Assembly (NCBI GenBank): GCA_023387755.1
Contig: JAEWHO010000012.1
Coordinates: forward strand, 1-48,738
Reading direction: 5' to 3'
Length of the DNA stretch: 48,738 nt
From: Actinomycetes bacterium
GTDB taxonomy: Bacteria; Actinomycetota; Actinomycetes; Actinomycetales; Actinomycetaceae
In this document: positions 35,453 to 43,332 of the stretch, one piece after another
Position numbering within the stretch: the stretch's first letter is position 1
Layout: each line of letters starts with the position of its first letter
Position numbers and translations under genes: made by a program
The notes under the pieces: generated by a model
What the model was told of the DNA's origin: nothing
The model's database searches: none
What the model saw: the letters and a program-made list of their open reading frames with translations, nothing else

Positions 35453-35581
35453 TCCTAACTGCCCGGGCAGGTACGGGACTATTGTGCCCTATTTTTTCTC
35501 CCCACCCGCAGCCCGCCCCGCCTGCACCGCAGCCGAGGCAGATAGACTTTAGGCAACGGGATCCCGCGGTAAGGAGGTGAC

Positions 35582-36256
35582 ATGACCACCCCGCTCGCTG
35601 ATCTTTTTCTCGCTGAGTCCACCGCGCCCCCATGGCCGGTGTGGGATCTACTAGCCCCTGGATGTGAGCGCCGCCCGCTCGATGTGGGCCAGCTTGTGAC
35701 GGTTCCGGTTGCCGCTGGCGGCGTCGTCGTCATCGATGCCCGCACCAACCCGGTACTGGCCCGCACCGCCTGCCGCACCCTGGCAGATCTGCATCCCGAT
35801 ATTGCGGTGGTCATCCTCGCCAATGACACGATCTGGTCCCTATTGGACGCCGATTGGGGCTGCGATGAAGCCGTTGATGAGAACGCTTCCCCCGCCCAGA
35901 TCCGGGCCCGCCTCCAGTGGGTGCGCCGTCGCACTCCGCAGCATCTGCCCGACGGAGCCGAACCCACCCCGGGGGGATTATTTATCGACGACGACGCTTG
36001 GCTCGCCCGTATCGGCGAGCGTGAACTGACCTTGGCCTTCAAAGAATTCGAACTCCTGCGCGCCTTGGCGGCTGAACCGGGGCGGGTTTTCTCGCGCAGT
36101 GAATTGCTAAGCGAGGTATGGGGCGCGGACTATTTTGGCGGCACCCGCACGGTGGATGTCCATGTACGGCGACTGCGGGCCAAACTCGGGCCCGACCACG
36201 ATCACATTATTAGTACGGTTCGTAACGTCGGGTACCGGCTCGATTTGGATGAATAA
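35582..36256 (+). CDS. glnR: GlnR-like orphan OmpR-family response regulator
   Basis: 224 residues. Degenerate N-terminal receiver (Asp52 in GGVVVIDARTNP at the position of the unphosphorylated Asp of GlnR; the acidic triad and typical conserved Lys are not evident) with ADWGCDEAVDENASP, then an OmpR-type winged helix with TLAFKEFELLRALA, GRVFSRSELLSEVWGADYFGGTRTVDVHVRRLRAKLG-like order and TVRNVGYRL. It strongly resembles Streptomyces GlnR, which senses nitrogen without a partner kinase. Start ATG 35582 with AAGGAGGTGA just upstream. The neighbourhood (pit, pst, mutT-like, ppk, mshD) is the same block as in Streptomyces coelicolor around glnR, as far as I recall. No kinase is adjacent. Confidence 0.85.
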   Translation: MTTPLADLFLAESTAPPWPVWDLLAPGCERRPLDVGQLVTVPVAAGGVVVIDARTNPVLARTACRTLADLHPDIAVVILANDTIWSLLDADWGCDEAVDENASPAQIRARLQWVRRRTPQHLPDGAEPTPGGLFIDDDAWLARIGERELTLAFKEFELLRALAAEPGRVFSRSELLSEVWGADYFGGTRTVDVHVRRLRAKLGPDHDHIISTVRNVGYRLDLDE

Positions 36257-36299
36257 GGCGTGCGTAGCACCTCGCGGAGCGCTCCCAGTACCGAATAGC

Positions 36300-36315
36300 G
36301 CCGAATGTATTCGGC
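36300..36315. repeat. 16-nt hairpin/palindrome after glnR-like gene
   Basis: GCCGAAT GT ATTCGGC, 7-bp perfect arms with a 2-nt centre, 43 nt after the stop codon; another CCGAAT lies just before it (36291-36296). It could be an operator rather than a terminator since it lacks a T-tract and has almost no loop. Confidence 0.45.
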
Positions 36316-36408
36316 ACACAGTGGCGCGGCCGTCACAGAAGGCGTAAAGTTACTGGACGCCGGGCCGGCAAGCCCCGGGCTCCAACATTTGCCGCTTCGA
36401 GCGGCCTC

Positions 36409-36442
36409 GCGCCGTGAGGCGCTCGCCGGCTCGGCGCTTTTT
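36409..36442 (+). terminator. possible terminator of the glnR-like gene
   Basis: GCGCCG (36409-36414) pairs with CGGCGC (36432-36437), followed by TTTTT; the 17-nt loop can fold further (GGCGC pairing). It lies about 150 nt after the stop codon. Confidence 0.45.
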
Positions 36443-36694
36443 ACCTCCGCTGCGTGCGAATTGCCGGCCCGGATCCACCCGATTTTACGGCCCGCCCGCG
36501 GGGTGTTTTCAGTTACATCCCACCTGGGACGATAGGACCATATATCGCGTCAATTCCCATCCCTCTTAGAGTTTTCTCATCGTCCGTAGGGCTGCATGCT
36601 TACAACTTCCTTGGGAATTTTTACTTCTGTGCTTTAGCCTGGATTCGTAGCCGCCCAACCGGACGGTTACTCATGTGTGCTAAAAGGAGACGCC

Positions 36695-37315
36695 GTGGGT
36701 TTTCGACTCACTCCGCATGACACCTCGTTCTTCGACATTCTTTCCGACGCCGCGACCCATCTGGTCACCGGTTCACAACTGCTCGTTCAAATCGTGAATG
36801 CCGATACCGCGGATCGCCAGGACTTAGCCGCCAAACTGCATGAGGTAGAGAATCAGGCCGACGCCTGCACCCACGCTCTTTTCCAAAAGCTGAATCAGAC
36901 CTTCGTCACTCCGCTTGATCGCGATGACCTCTACGTTCTCGCCTCCACCATTGATGACTGTATGGATTACATGGATGAAGCCGGGGACCTCATCATGCTC
37001 TATAAGGTCGGTAAATTGCCGCGCCATATTGTGGAGCAGGTGGAGGTTTTGCAGCGGTGTTCCGAGCTGACCGCTGATGCGATGCCACGGCTGCGTTCGA
37101 TGGAGTCACTGCGCAATTACTGGGTGGAAATTAACCGCTTGGAAAATGAGGCCGACCGCGCTTACCGGCGGGCCATTGCCGAACTGTTCGAACGGGAAGA
37201 TAACCCGCTCCGCATTATTAAACTCAAGGATATCACCATCGCACTGGAACGCGGCGTCGATGCATTCGAGCGTCTGGCCAACACCATCGAAACTATCGTG
37301 GTGAAGGAGTCCTAA
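36695..37315 (+). CDS. DUF47 family PhoU-like regulator of phosphate transport
   Basis: 206 residues, all-helical PhoU-like protein. DUF47 proteins lie beside Pit transporters and are thought to regulate them. Visible: repeated E-N-x-A-D/D-x-x-x-H metal-binding type motifs (EVENQADACTHALF and RLENEADRAYRRAI). Start GTG 36695: AAGGAGA 4 nt upstream, and VGFRLTP fits the family; the frame is open six codons more. The Pit gene follows 1 nt after the stop, with GAAGGAG inside this gene as its ribosome site. Confidence 0.92.
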   Translation: MGFRLTPHDTSFFDILSDAATHLVTGSQLLVQIVNADTADRQDLAAKLHEVENQADACTHALFQKLNQTFVTPLDRDDLYVLASTIDDCMDYMDEAGDLIMLYKVGKLPRHIVEQVEVLQRCSELTADAMPRLRSMESLRNYWVEINRLENEADRAYRRAIAELFEREDNPLRIIKLKDITIALERGVDAFERLANTIETIVVKES

Positions 37316-37316
37316 G

Positions 37317-38321
37317 GTGGGACTGGGCACAACGCTCGTCATCCTCGTCATTGTCGTGGCGCTGGTCTTCGACTACACCAACGGCTTCCACGACGCCGCT
37401 AATGCCATCGCTACCTCCGTCTCCACTCGTGCCCTCACTCCTCGCGCTGCCCTGCTCATGGCAGCGGTGATGAACCTGGTAGGGGCCCTGTTAGGCACTG
37501 GCGTGGCTGAGACGATCGGCTCCGGGATTATTCATGCGCCCGACGGCGTCCACGGTCTTTCCGTCGTCTTCTCTGGGCTGGTTGGCGCCGTCACCTGGAA
37601 TCTCATCACTTGGTGGTTTGGGCTTCCGTCGTCGTCCTCCCATGCGCTGATCGGCGGGCTCGCAGGCGCGGGCCTGGCTAGTGCTTCCCAGGTGCACTGG
37701 GGTGTGATTGGGGAGAAGGTCGTCATCCCGATGGTGCTCTCCCCGCTGGTCGGCTTCGGCCTCGCCTACCTGGCAATGGTGGGCCTGTTGTGGGCCATGC
37801 GTAATGCCGCCTACCGCCCCGCCATGCGCCGCTTCCGCCTGCTGCAGACGATCTCGGCGGCTCTTATGGCTCTGGGCCACGGTCTACAGGATGCGCAGAA
37901 AACGATGGGCGTTATCTTCCTGGCGCTCGTGGTGAATGGCTGGGCTAATCCTGACGACGGTATCCCGCTGTGGGTCAAGCTCGCGGCAGCCTCAGCAATT
38001 TCGCTGGGCACTTATTCGGGCGGCTGGCGGATTATGCGTACACTCGGCCGGAAGATGATTGAGCTCGACCCTGCCCGCGGATTCGTGGCGGAGTCAATTT
38101 CTGCCTCCGTCCTGTATTTGACCGCATTCATCTGGCATGCCCCGGTCTCCACTACCCATACGATTACCTCAGCGATTATGGGCGTCGGCGCGACTCACCG
38201 TCTCTCGGCTGTGCGCTGGGGTGTGGCTGGCAATATCGCCGTCGCCTGGGTGCTGACTATCCCAGCGGCTGCTGGTGTGGCTGCCTTGATTTATACACTC
38301 TTTACGCCGATCCTGCCCTAG
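37317..38321 (+). CDS. pit: inorganic phosphate transporter (Pit family)
   Basis: 334 residues, about ten membrane helices. Low-affinity, proton- or cation-coupled phosphate uptake. The two PD001131-type signatures are visible: GFHDAANAIATSVSTRAL and later ALGHGLQDAQKTMG; also PVSTTHTITSAIMG and GLPSSSSHALIGG. GTG start at 37317 with GGAG 8 nt upstream. Translationally coupled to the DUF47 gene and facing the pst operon, giving the cell both transport systems at one locus. Confidence 0.95.
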   Translation: MGLGTTLVILVIVVALVFDYTNGFHDAANAIATSVSTRALTPRAALLMAAVMNLVGALLGTGVAETIGSGIIHAPDGVHGLSVVFSGLVGAVTWNLITWWFGLPSSSSHALIGGLAGAGLASASQVHWGVIGEKVVIPMVLSPLVGFGLAYLAMVGLLWAMRNAAYRPAMRRFRLLQTISAALMALGHGLQDAQKTMGVIFLALVVNGWANPDDGIPLWVKLAAASAISLGTYSGGWRIMRTLGRKMIELDPARGFVAESISASVLYLTAFIWHAPVSTTHTITSAIMGVGATHRLSAVRWGVAGNIAVAWVLTIPAAAGVAALIYTLFTPILP

Positions 38322-38453
38322 CGCGTCCCCGAACGCGCGAGATTGCGCGGGCTGCAGGTGCGGGCCCTGCGACCAGTGGCTGCGGACCATCGACCGGTGG
38401 CGTGGGCGACTGAGTGGAAGCTTTGGGCGTATGGGAAGCAACGCAGTGCCGGT

Positions 38454-39233
38454 TTAACCGAAGCGACCGGAGATATAGTCCTCGGTTTCCTTCTGGGCGG
38501 GGGTGGAGAAGATCGTTTCGGTATCCCCGATTTCCACGAGCCGCCCAGGCTCCCCGGTTTTACGCAGATTGAAGAACCCCGTGCGGTCAGATACTCGCGC
38601 GGCCTGCTGCATATTGTGCGTAACAATCGCGATCGTGTAGTGCTCTTTTAGCTCGATCATGAGGTCTTCAATGGCAAGCGTCGAGATCGGGTCCAGCGCA
38701 GAGCATGGCTCATCCATCAGCAGCACTTCGGGTTTAACCGCGATGGCCCGGGCAATACACAGACGCTGCTGCTGCCCACCGGACAGTGAGGAGCCAGGCT
38801 TATCCAGGCGGTCCTTCACCTCATTGAATAGGTTGGCTCCGCGCAGGGAAGTTTCCACGATCTCCTCAGCGTCCTGCTTGGAAATTTTGCGGTTGTTCAG
38901 CCGCACGCCGGCCAGCACATTCTCTGCGATAGACATGGTCGGGAACGGGTTGGGGCGTTGGAATACCATCCCGACCAGACGGCGAACCTGCACCGGATCA
39001 ACCTTCGAGTCGTAGAGGTTGTGGCCGTCAATGAGCACCTCCCCTTCTACGCGCGCCCCGGGGATCACTTCGTGCATCCGATTCAGAGTGCGCAGGAAAG
39101 TGGATTTACCGCATCCGGACGGGCCGATAAGGGCAGTGATCGTGCAGGGTTCGATACGCATAGTGACGTCAGCCACTGCGTGATGGGTGCCGTAATAGAT
39201 GTTTAGGTCCCGCACCTCAATACTCTTGGACAC
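38454..39233 (-). CDS. pstB: phosphate ABC transporter ATP-binding protein
   Basis: 259 residues. Walker A GPSGCGKST (37-45), signature LSGGQQQRLCIARA, Walker B VLLMDEPCSALDP and H-loop VTHNMQQAARVSD, all intact. Powers the PstCA channel. Start GTG at 39233 (SKSIEVRDLN), AAAGGA 5 nt upstream; a longer frame of nine codons is not family-like. Last gene of pstSCAB; it lies 39 nt after pstA. Confidence 0.96.
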   Translation of the reverse strand: MSKSIEVRDLNIYYGTHHAVADVTMRIEPCTITALIGPSGCGKSTFLRTLNRMHEVIPGARVEGEVLIDGHNLYDSKVDPVQVRRLVGMVFQRPNPFPTMSIAENVLAGVRLNNRKISKQDAEEIVETSLRGANLFNEVKDRLDKPGSSLSGGQQQRLCIARAIAVKPEVLLMDEPCSALDPISTLAIEDLMIELKEHYTIAIVTHNMQQAARVSDRTGFFNLRKTGEPGRLVEIGDTETIFSTPAQKETEDYISGRFG

Positions 39234-39272
39234 AACTTTCCTTTCCCACACACCGGCCAACTGGCCGCTACT

Positions 39273-40196
39273 TTATTTATTGGCTTTAGGGGCAAACAGA
39301 TGGGCCACGATTCGGGCGATCAGGTTCAGAACCATCACGATGATGATGAGGACGAGAGCCGCCGCCCAGGCGCGGTCATAGTTGATCATTTCCAAACAGT
39401 CACTCTGCCCGGCCCGGCAGGGCACCAGCCCCTGCGAGTACTGCCGGTAGACGTACACCGGCAGGGTCATAATGCGCCCGTCGAAGGCATTCATATTGAT
39501 CTGGTCGAGCACCCCGACCGTAATCAGGAGCGGCGCGGTCTCGCCGATCACGCGCGCAATTGCAAGCATGACCGACGTCGTCAAACCAGCGGCCGCGGTA
39601 CGTAAAACCACCTTCACAATGGTCAGCCATTTTGGCACTCCCAGCGCATAGGCAGCCTCACGTAGCTCGTGCGGAACCAGGCGCAGCATTTCCTCGCTGG
39701 ACCGCACCACGGTGGGAATCATCAGGACCGATAGTGCCACCGCTCCCATAATCCCGGCCCGGTAGGCCGGCCCCACCAGGAGCGCGAATACGGCGGCCGC
39801 GAATAGACCGGCCACAATCGACGGGATGCCGGTCATAACGTCCACAAAGAAGGTGGTGGCCCGCGCCAGGCGTCCATTATTGCCGTATTCGACCAGATAG
39901 ATGGCGGTGAAAATCCCGATGGGCACACTGATGAGGGTGGCCCATCCAGTTACCAAGAGCGTGCCGACGATGGCGTGGTAGATACCGCCGGCGTCCATAC
40001 CGCCGTATACGCCATTCATGGAGACGGTGAGAAAGTAGGGGCTGAGCCGCTTAATCCCGTGCGAGATCGCCACCCACAGCAGAGAGATAAGCGGAATCAT
40101 GGCCAAGATAAAGGCCGCGGTGACGGCGATTGAAGCCACCCGGTTTTCCCATACGCGTCGGCGGCTAGCCTGCTGTAAGAATGGGTTCGTACTCAT
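39273..40196 (-). CDS. pstA: phosphate ABC transporter permease PstA
   Basis: 307 residues, six membrane helices. It forms the channel with PstC. The EAA loop region is visible as RSSEEMLRLVPHELREAAYALG with VPKWLTIVKVVLR. Overlaps pstC by 4 nt. Confidence 0.95.
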   Translation of the reverse strand: MSTNPFLQQASRRRVWENRVASIAVTAAFILAMIPLISLLWVAISHGIKRLSPYFLTVSMNGVYGGMDAGGIYHAIVGTLLVTGWATLISVPIGIFTAIYLVEYGNNGRLARATTFFVDVMTGIPSIVAGLFAAAVFALLVGPAYRAGIMGAVALSVLMIPTVVRSSEEMLRLVPHELREAAYALGVPKWLTIVKVVLRTAAAGLTTSVMLAIARVIGETAPLLITVGVLDQINMNAFDGRIMTLPVYVYRQYSQGLVPCRAGQSDCLEMINYDRAWAAALVLIIIVMVLNLIARIVAHLFAPKANK

Positions 40197-41140
40197 CGTG
40201 CTCCTGAGAACTCAGCGCGGCGGGCGATGATCCAGCGGGCCACCATATTGACTGCCATGGTGATGAGGAACAGGGCCAAGCCAGTGGCGATGAGCACCGA
40301 GGCAACCTGCGCATTCGATTCGGGGAACTGCAACGCGATATTGGCGGCAATAGTGGAGTGTTGGCCGGCCTGGAGGATATGCCAGCTATAGGTGGATCCC
40401 ACCCCGAGCACCATAACGACGGCCATGGTCTCCCCTAATGCCCGGCCCAACCCCAGCATGGAGGCGGAAATGATCCCAGAGCGCCCAAAAGGTAACACCG
40501 CCAATTTCACCATTTCCCAGCGGGTGGCTCCCATTGCGAGCGCAGCTTCCTCGTGCAGACGCGGCGTTTGCAGGAAAATCTCGCGCGTGACCGCAGTAAT
40601 AATCGGCACGATCATCACGGCGAGGATGATAGCTGCAGCGGCCATCACCTTCCCTGAGGCGGATACCGGCCCGGCGAAGAGAGGGATCCAGCCGAAGTGG
40701 TCGCTGAGCCAATTGAAGGCCGGCAGCAGGCGTGGCAGGAGCCATATCCCACCCCATAGCCCATATAACACGGAGGGGACCGCAGCCAGTAGATCGACCA
40801 TATACCCGAGAGTTGAGGCGAGCTTGCGGGGCGCGTAATGGGAAATAAACAGGGCGATCCCCACCGATACTGGCACCGCCATCACCATCGCGAGGACGGC
40901 CCCGAGGAGAGTACCGAAAATCTGCGGACCGGTAAATTGCCAGACGCTCACCTGGTCGGCACTACCCATGGTGCGAACCCGCAGGTTCGAGTCGCTCAGG
41001 GCCGGCCAGGCTCGCCAGATAAGGAATGCGGCTACCGCCGCCAAGGTGGCCACAATAGTGATAGCTGCACTACGGGCTAGTCCAGAAAATATCTGGTTAC
41101 CTCGGCGGCCGGCGGCGCGCGTCAGTGTAGTTGTGGTCAT
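40193..41140 (-). CDS. pstC: phosphate ABC transporter permease PstC
   Basis: 315 residues, six membrane helices, channel partner of PstA. The EAA loop region (REIFLQTPRLHEEAALAMGATRWEM-like order) is visible. Overlaps pstS by 4 nt and pstA by 4 nt, so the operon is translationally coupled. Confidence 0.95.
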   Translation of the reverse strand: MTTTTLTRAAGRRGNQIFSGLARSAAITIVATLAAVAAFLIWRAWPALSDSNLRVRTMGSADQVSVWQFTGPQIFGTLLGAVLAMVMAVPVSVGIALFISHYAPRKLASTLGYMVDLLAAVPSVLYGLWGGIWLLPRLLPAFNWLSDHFGWIPLFAGPVSASGKVMAAAAIILAVMIVPIITAVTREIFLQTPRLHEEAALAMGATRWEMVKLAVLPFGRSGIISASMLGLGRALGETMAVVMVLGVGSTYSWHILQAGQHSTIAANIALQFPESNAQVASVLIATGLALFLITMAVNMVARWIIARRAEFSGAR

Positions 41141-42282
41141 TTGCCGATCGTGATCGCGTCCAGAGCGGCGGCAACCTTCGCGGACATCTGCTCAGACAGG
41201 GGTGCAGAACCGGCGGCCTGCGCAGCCACCTTCTGCCCTTCGCCAGAGGCCACGTAGTTCAAGAAGCCCTTAACTAGCTTCCCTTCGGTCTCATCCTCGT
41301 ATTTCGAGCACACGATCTCATAGGAGACCAATACCAGCGGGTAAGCGTCTGCGGAGTCCGGGACCCGGTTCAAGCTGAGGGTTAGATTATGCTCGTCCGC
41401 GCCCTCGCCGGGCTTGGCGGTATCAACCGCTGCTGCGGCAGCCTCCGGGGAGAAAGAGATGAAACCTTCCTTGGTCTCTAACGCAACCGTGCCTAATTTA
41501 CCCACCTGGGAGGCGTCGGCATATCCGATGGCGCCTTGGGCGCGCTGTACCGTATCCACCATACCGGCGGTCTTATCACCGGATTCCCCACCAGAAATCG
41601 GCCAGGACTTATCCGGCTTATGCGGCCAGGCGTCGGGGGCGGCTTCATGCAGGTAGTCAGTGAAGTTCTCGGTGGTGCCGGACTTGTCAGCGCGGTGGAC
41701 CGGGGTAATGGCGAGATCCGGGAGTTTCACATCCGGGTTATCGGCGGCAATCGCCGGATCATTCCACTTGGTAATCTCACCGGCAAAAATCTTGCCGATA
41801 GTCTCAGCTTTCAAGTTCAGGTTGGAGATACCCTCCAGGTTGAAGATGACGGCCACCGGTGAAACATACGTGGGCAGATGCCAGGCGGGCCCGCCGCAAC
41901 GTTCCTCAGCAGCCTTGATTTCGTCGCCTTCTAGGGGCGCATCAGAGCCCGCCCAGGACACGCTCTTATTCAAGAACTGTTCGATACCAGAACCGGAGCC
42001 GACGGCGTCATAGGTGACCTGCGCCTCGGTGTTAGCCTTTTGGAATTCAGCCACCCAGGCTTTCACCGCAGATTCCTGGGAGGAGGCCCCCGCACCGGCA
42101 AGCTGGCCACTCACTTTTTCAGCGCTGCTGGCACTACCAGCGGGAGCGGATGAGCTGGTGCCCGTGGGGTTGTCGGAGCCGCAGGCGCTCAGGCTGAGAG
42201 TGAGGGCACCGGCGGCGAGCACGGCGAGTGAGGGGCGGGAAACCAGCCGAGATGACAGGGGCTGGCTAGCGGTCTTACACAT
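41137..42282 (-). CDS. pstS: phosphate-binding lipoprotein PstS
   Basis: 381 residues. Signal peptide with lipobox LSAC (C34) and a Ser/Ala-rich linker, then the phosphate-binding fold: GAGASSQ, GSGSGIEQF, WAGSDAPL, RADKSGTTENFTDYL (phosphate-contacting SGTT) and GAIGYAD. High-affinity capture of phosphate for PstCAB. AAGGA 5-6 nt before the ATG. A PHO-box-like repeat lies about 70-90 nt upstream. Confidence 0.96.
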   Translation of the reverse strand: MCKTASQPLSSRLVSRPSLAVLAAGALTLSLSACGSDNPTGTSSSAPAGSASSAEKVSGQLAGAGASSQESAVKAWVAEFQKANTEAQVTYDAVGSGSGIEQFLNKSVSWAGSDAPLEGDEIKAAEERCGGPAWHLPTYVSPVAVIFNLEGISNLNLKAETIGKIFAGEITKWNDPAIAADNPDVKLPDLAITPVHRADKSGTTENFTDYLHEAAPDAWPHKPDKSWPISGGESGDKTAGMVDTVQRAQGAIGYADASQVGKLGTVALETKEGFISFSPEAAAAAVDTAKPGEGADEHNLTLSLNRVPDSADAYPLVLVSYEIVCSKYEDETEGKLVKGFLNYVASGEGQKVAAQAAGSAPLSEQMSAKVAAALDAITIGK

Positions 42283-42349
42283 TGTGGTCCTTCGTTCGAC
42301 TCGTAACGACGTCTAGACCGTAGGACCTTTACGTTACTACCACCCACCA

Positions 42350-42371
42350 GCACGGTTAACACTAGGTGAAC
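42350..42371 (-). promoter_or_regulatory. PHO-box-like operator upstream of pstS
   Basis: On the minus strand two 11-nt direct repeats GTTCACCTAGT and GTTAACCGTGC. This is the unit pattern (GTTCACC plus 4 nt) of actinobacterial PhoP boxes. It ends about 68 nt upstream of the pstS ATG and starts just after the stop codon of the Nudix gene. A likely PhoP activation site; PhoR-PhoP is not encoded in the window. Confidence 0.7.
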
Positions 42372-42372
42372 G

Positions 42373-43332
42373 TTACGACGACGGCGTCCGCACCGCCTCT
42401 AATGCCACCACCCGCAGTCCGCCGCGGCGACGCGCCGACATATGCACAACCAACACTTCGGCGGTCTGCAGCCACGGATCGTGCTGTGGCAGACGCTCGC
42501 GGAGCCGGTACGGGCATTGTTCAGCCAGTTCGCTCAAGATAGTTGGCAGGACGGGCCGGTGTGAGCACAAAGCGACTCGACCAGTGCCGACGATCTCCTT
42601 AACCAGCCGCCTGGTGCCGTCCGGGTTCTTCTCATGCCCGCGTTCACTGAGCACCTTCGCAGTAGCGAGCTGAAGTCCACTTTCCTCCAGATACGGCGTA
42701 AGGGTGGCTGTACACCGTTGCCACGGGGAGGACACCAGGGTATCTACCCCGTAGGCCGAAAGCAGTGCAACTAGCCTGTCGGCCTGCCTGCGGCCCTGCT
42801 TAGCGGTCAGTGGGCGGTCCTTTTCCTTCCCGGTGTAAGCTTCGCGTTTCTTGGCACGCGCATGCCGGACCAGCAGGAAGATATGGGTGGCGAGTTGTTC
42901 CTCGGCCAGGTCGTCCAGAAGGGTAAACAGCGCGTCACGGTCATGGGGGTAAGTGAGCAGCTGGGCGGCTTTGCGCGCCGGTACCCACCGCACCTTATCG
43001 ACTTCCCGGGTGGGCGCGCGCTTAACCGCAGGGCGCGCACGCGCGCCGGGTACGTCGTCGTCGGCAACCGTGGCCGCCCAGTAGTGGTTCTCTTTACGCC
43101 GCCCATCTTTCAGGCGGTAGCGAACAGTGGGGAGGGGTTGCCCGAGGATGACGCGGACGCCGGTTTCCTCTTCCACCTCTCGCACCGCGCAGGCAGGCAG
43201 GGTTTCCCCGCGTTCTAGTTTGCCTTTGGGCCAAGCCCAGTCATCATAACTGGGGCGGTGAACGAGGAGGACTTCCACCTCGCCTTTATGTTCGCGCCAG
43301 ACGACGGCGCCAGCGGCTAGGACGGTTTTCAC
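42373..43332 (-). CDS. Nudix hydrolase fused to SixA-like histidine phosphatase (MutT1-like)
   Basis: 319 residues. N-terminal Nudix box fully conserved from G37 to V59 (GKLERGETLPACAV then REVEEETGV); C-terminal histidine-phosphatase domain starts with LLVRHARA (RHG-type His around 160) and includes a later LSERGHEKN segment and a CSHRP (second catalytic His). The architecture is that of mycobacterial MutT1, which hydrolyses 8-oxo-(d)GTP and dinucleoside polyphosphates. It overlaps ppk by 4 nt, so it is co-translated with it, and is followed by pstS after 90 nt. A MutT-like gene is also next to pst in S. coelicolor as I recall. Confidence 0.9.
   Translation of the reverse strand: MKTVLAAGAVVWREHKGEVEVLLVHRPSYDDWAWPKGKLERGETLPACAVREVEEETGVRVILGQPLPTVRYRLKDGRRKENHYWAATVADDDVPGARARPAVKRAPTREVDKVRWVPARKAAQLLTYPHDRDALFTLLDDLAEEQLATHIFLLVRHARAKKREAYTGKEKDRPLTAKQGRRQADRLVALLSAYGVDTLVSSPWQRCTATLTPYLEESGLQLATAKVLSERGHEKNPDGTRRLVKEIVGTGRVALCSHRPVLPTILSELAEQCPYRLRERLPQHDPWLQTAEVLVVHMSARRRGGLRVVALEAVRTPSS

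Larger units (their letters stand above)
36257..36694. other. 438-bp region between glnR-like gene and the PhoU-like gene
   Basis: No gene seen. It holds the hairpin GCCGAAT-GT-ATTCGGC (36300-36315), a GC-rich hairpin ending in TTTTT (36409-36442, probable glnR terminator), and AT-richer sequence from 36530 on, where a promoter for the phosphate genes should lie. I see no GTTCACC-type PHO repeats here, in contrast to pstS. Confidence 0.5.
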
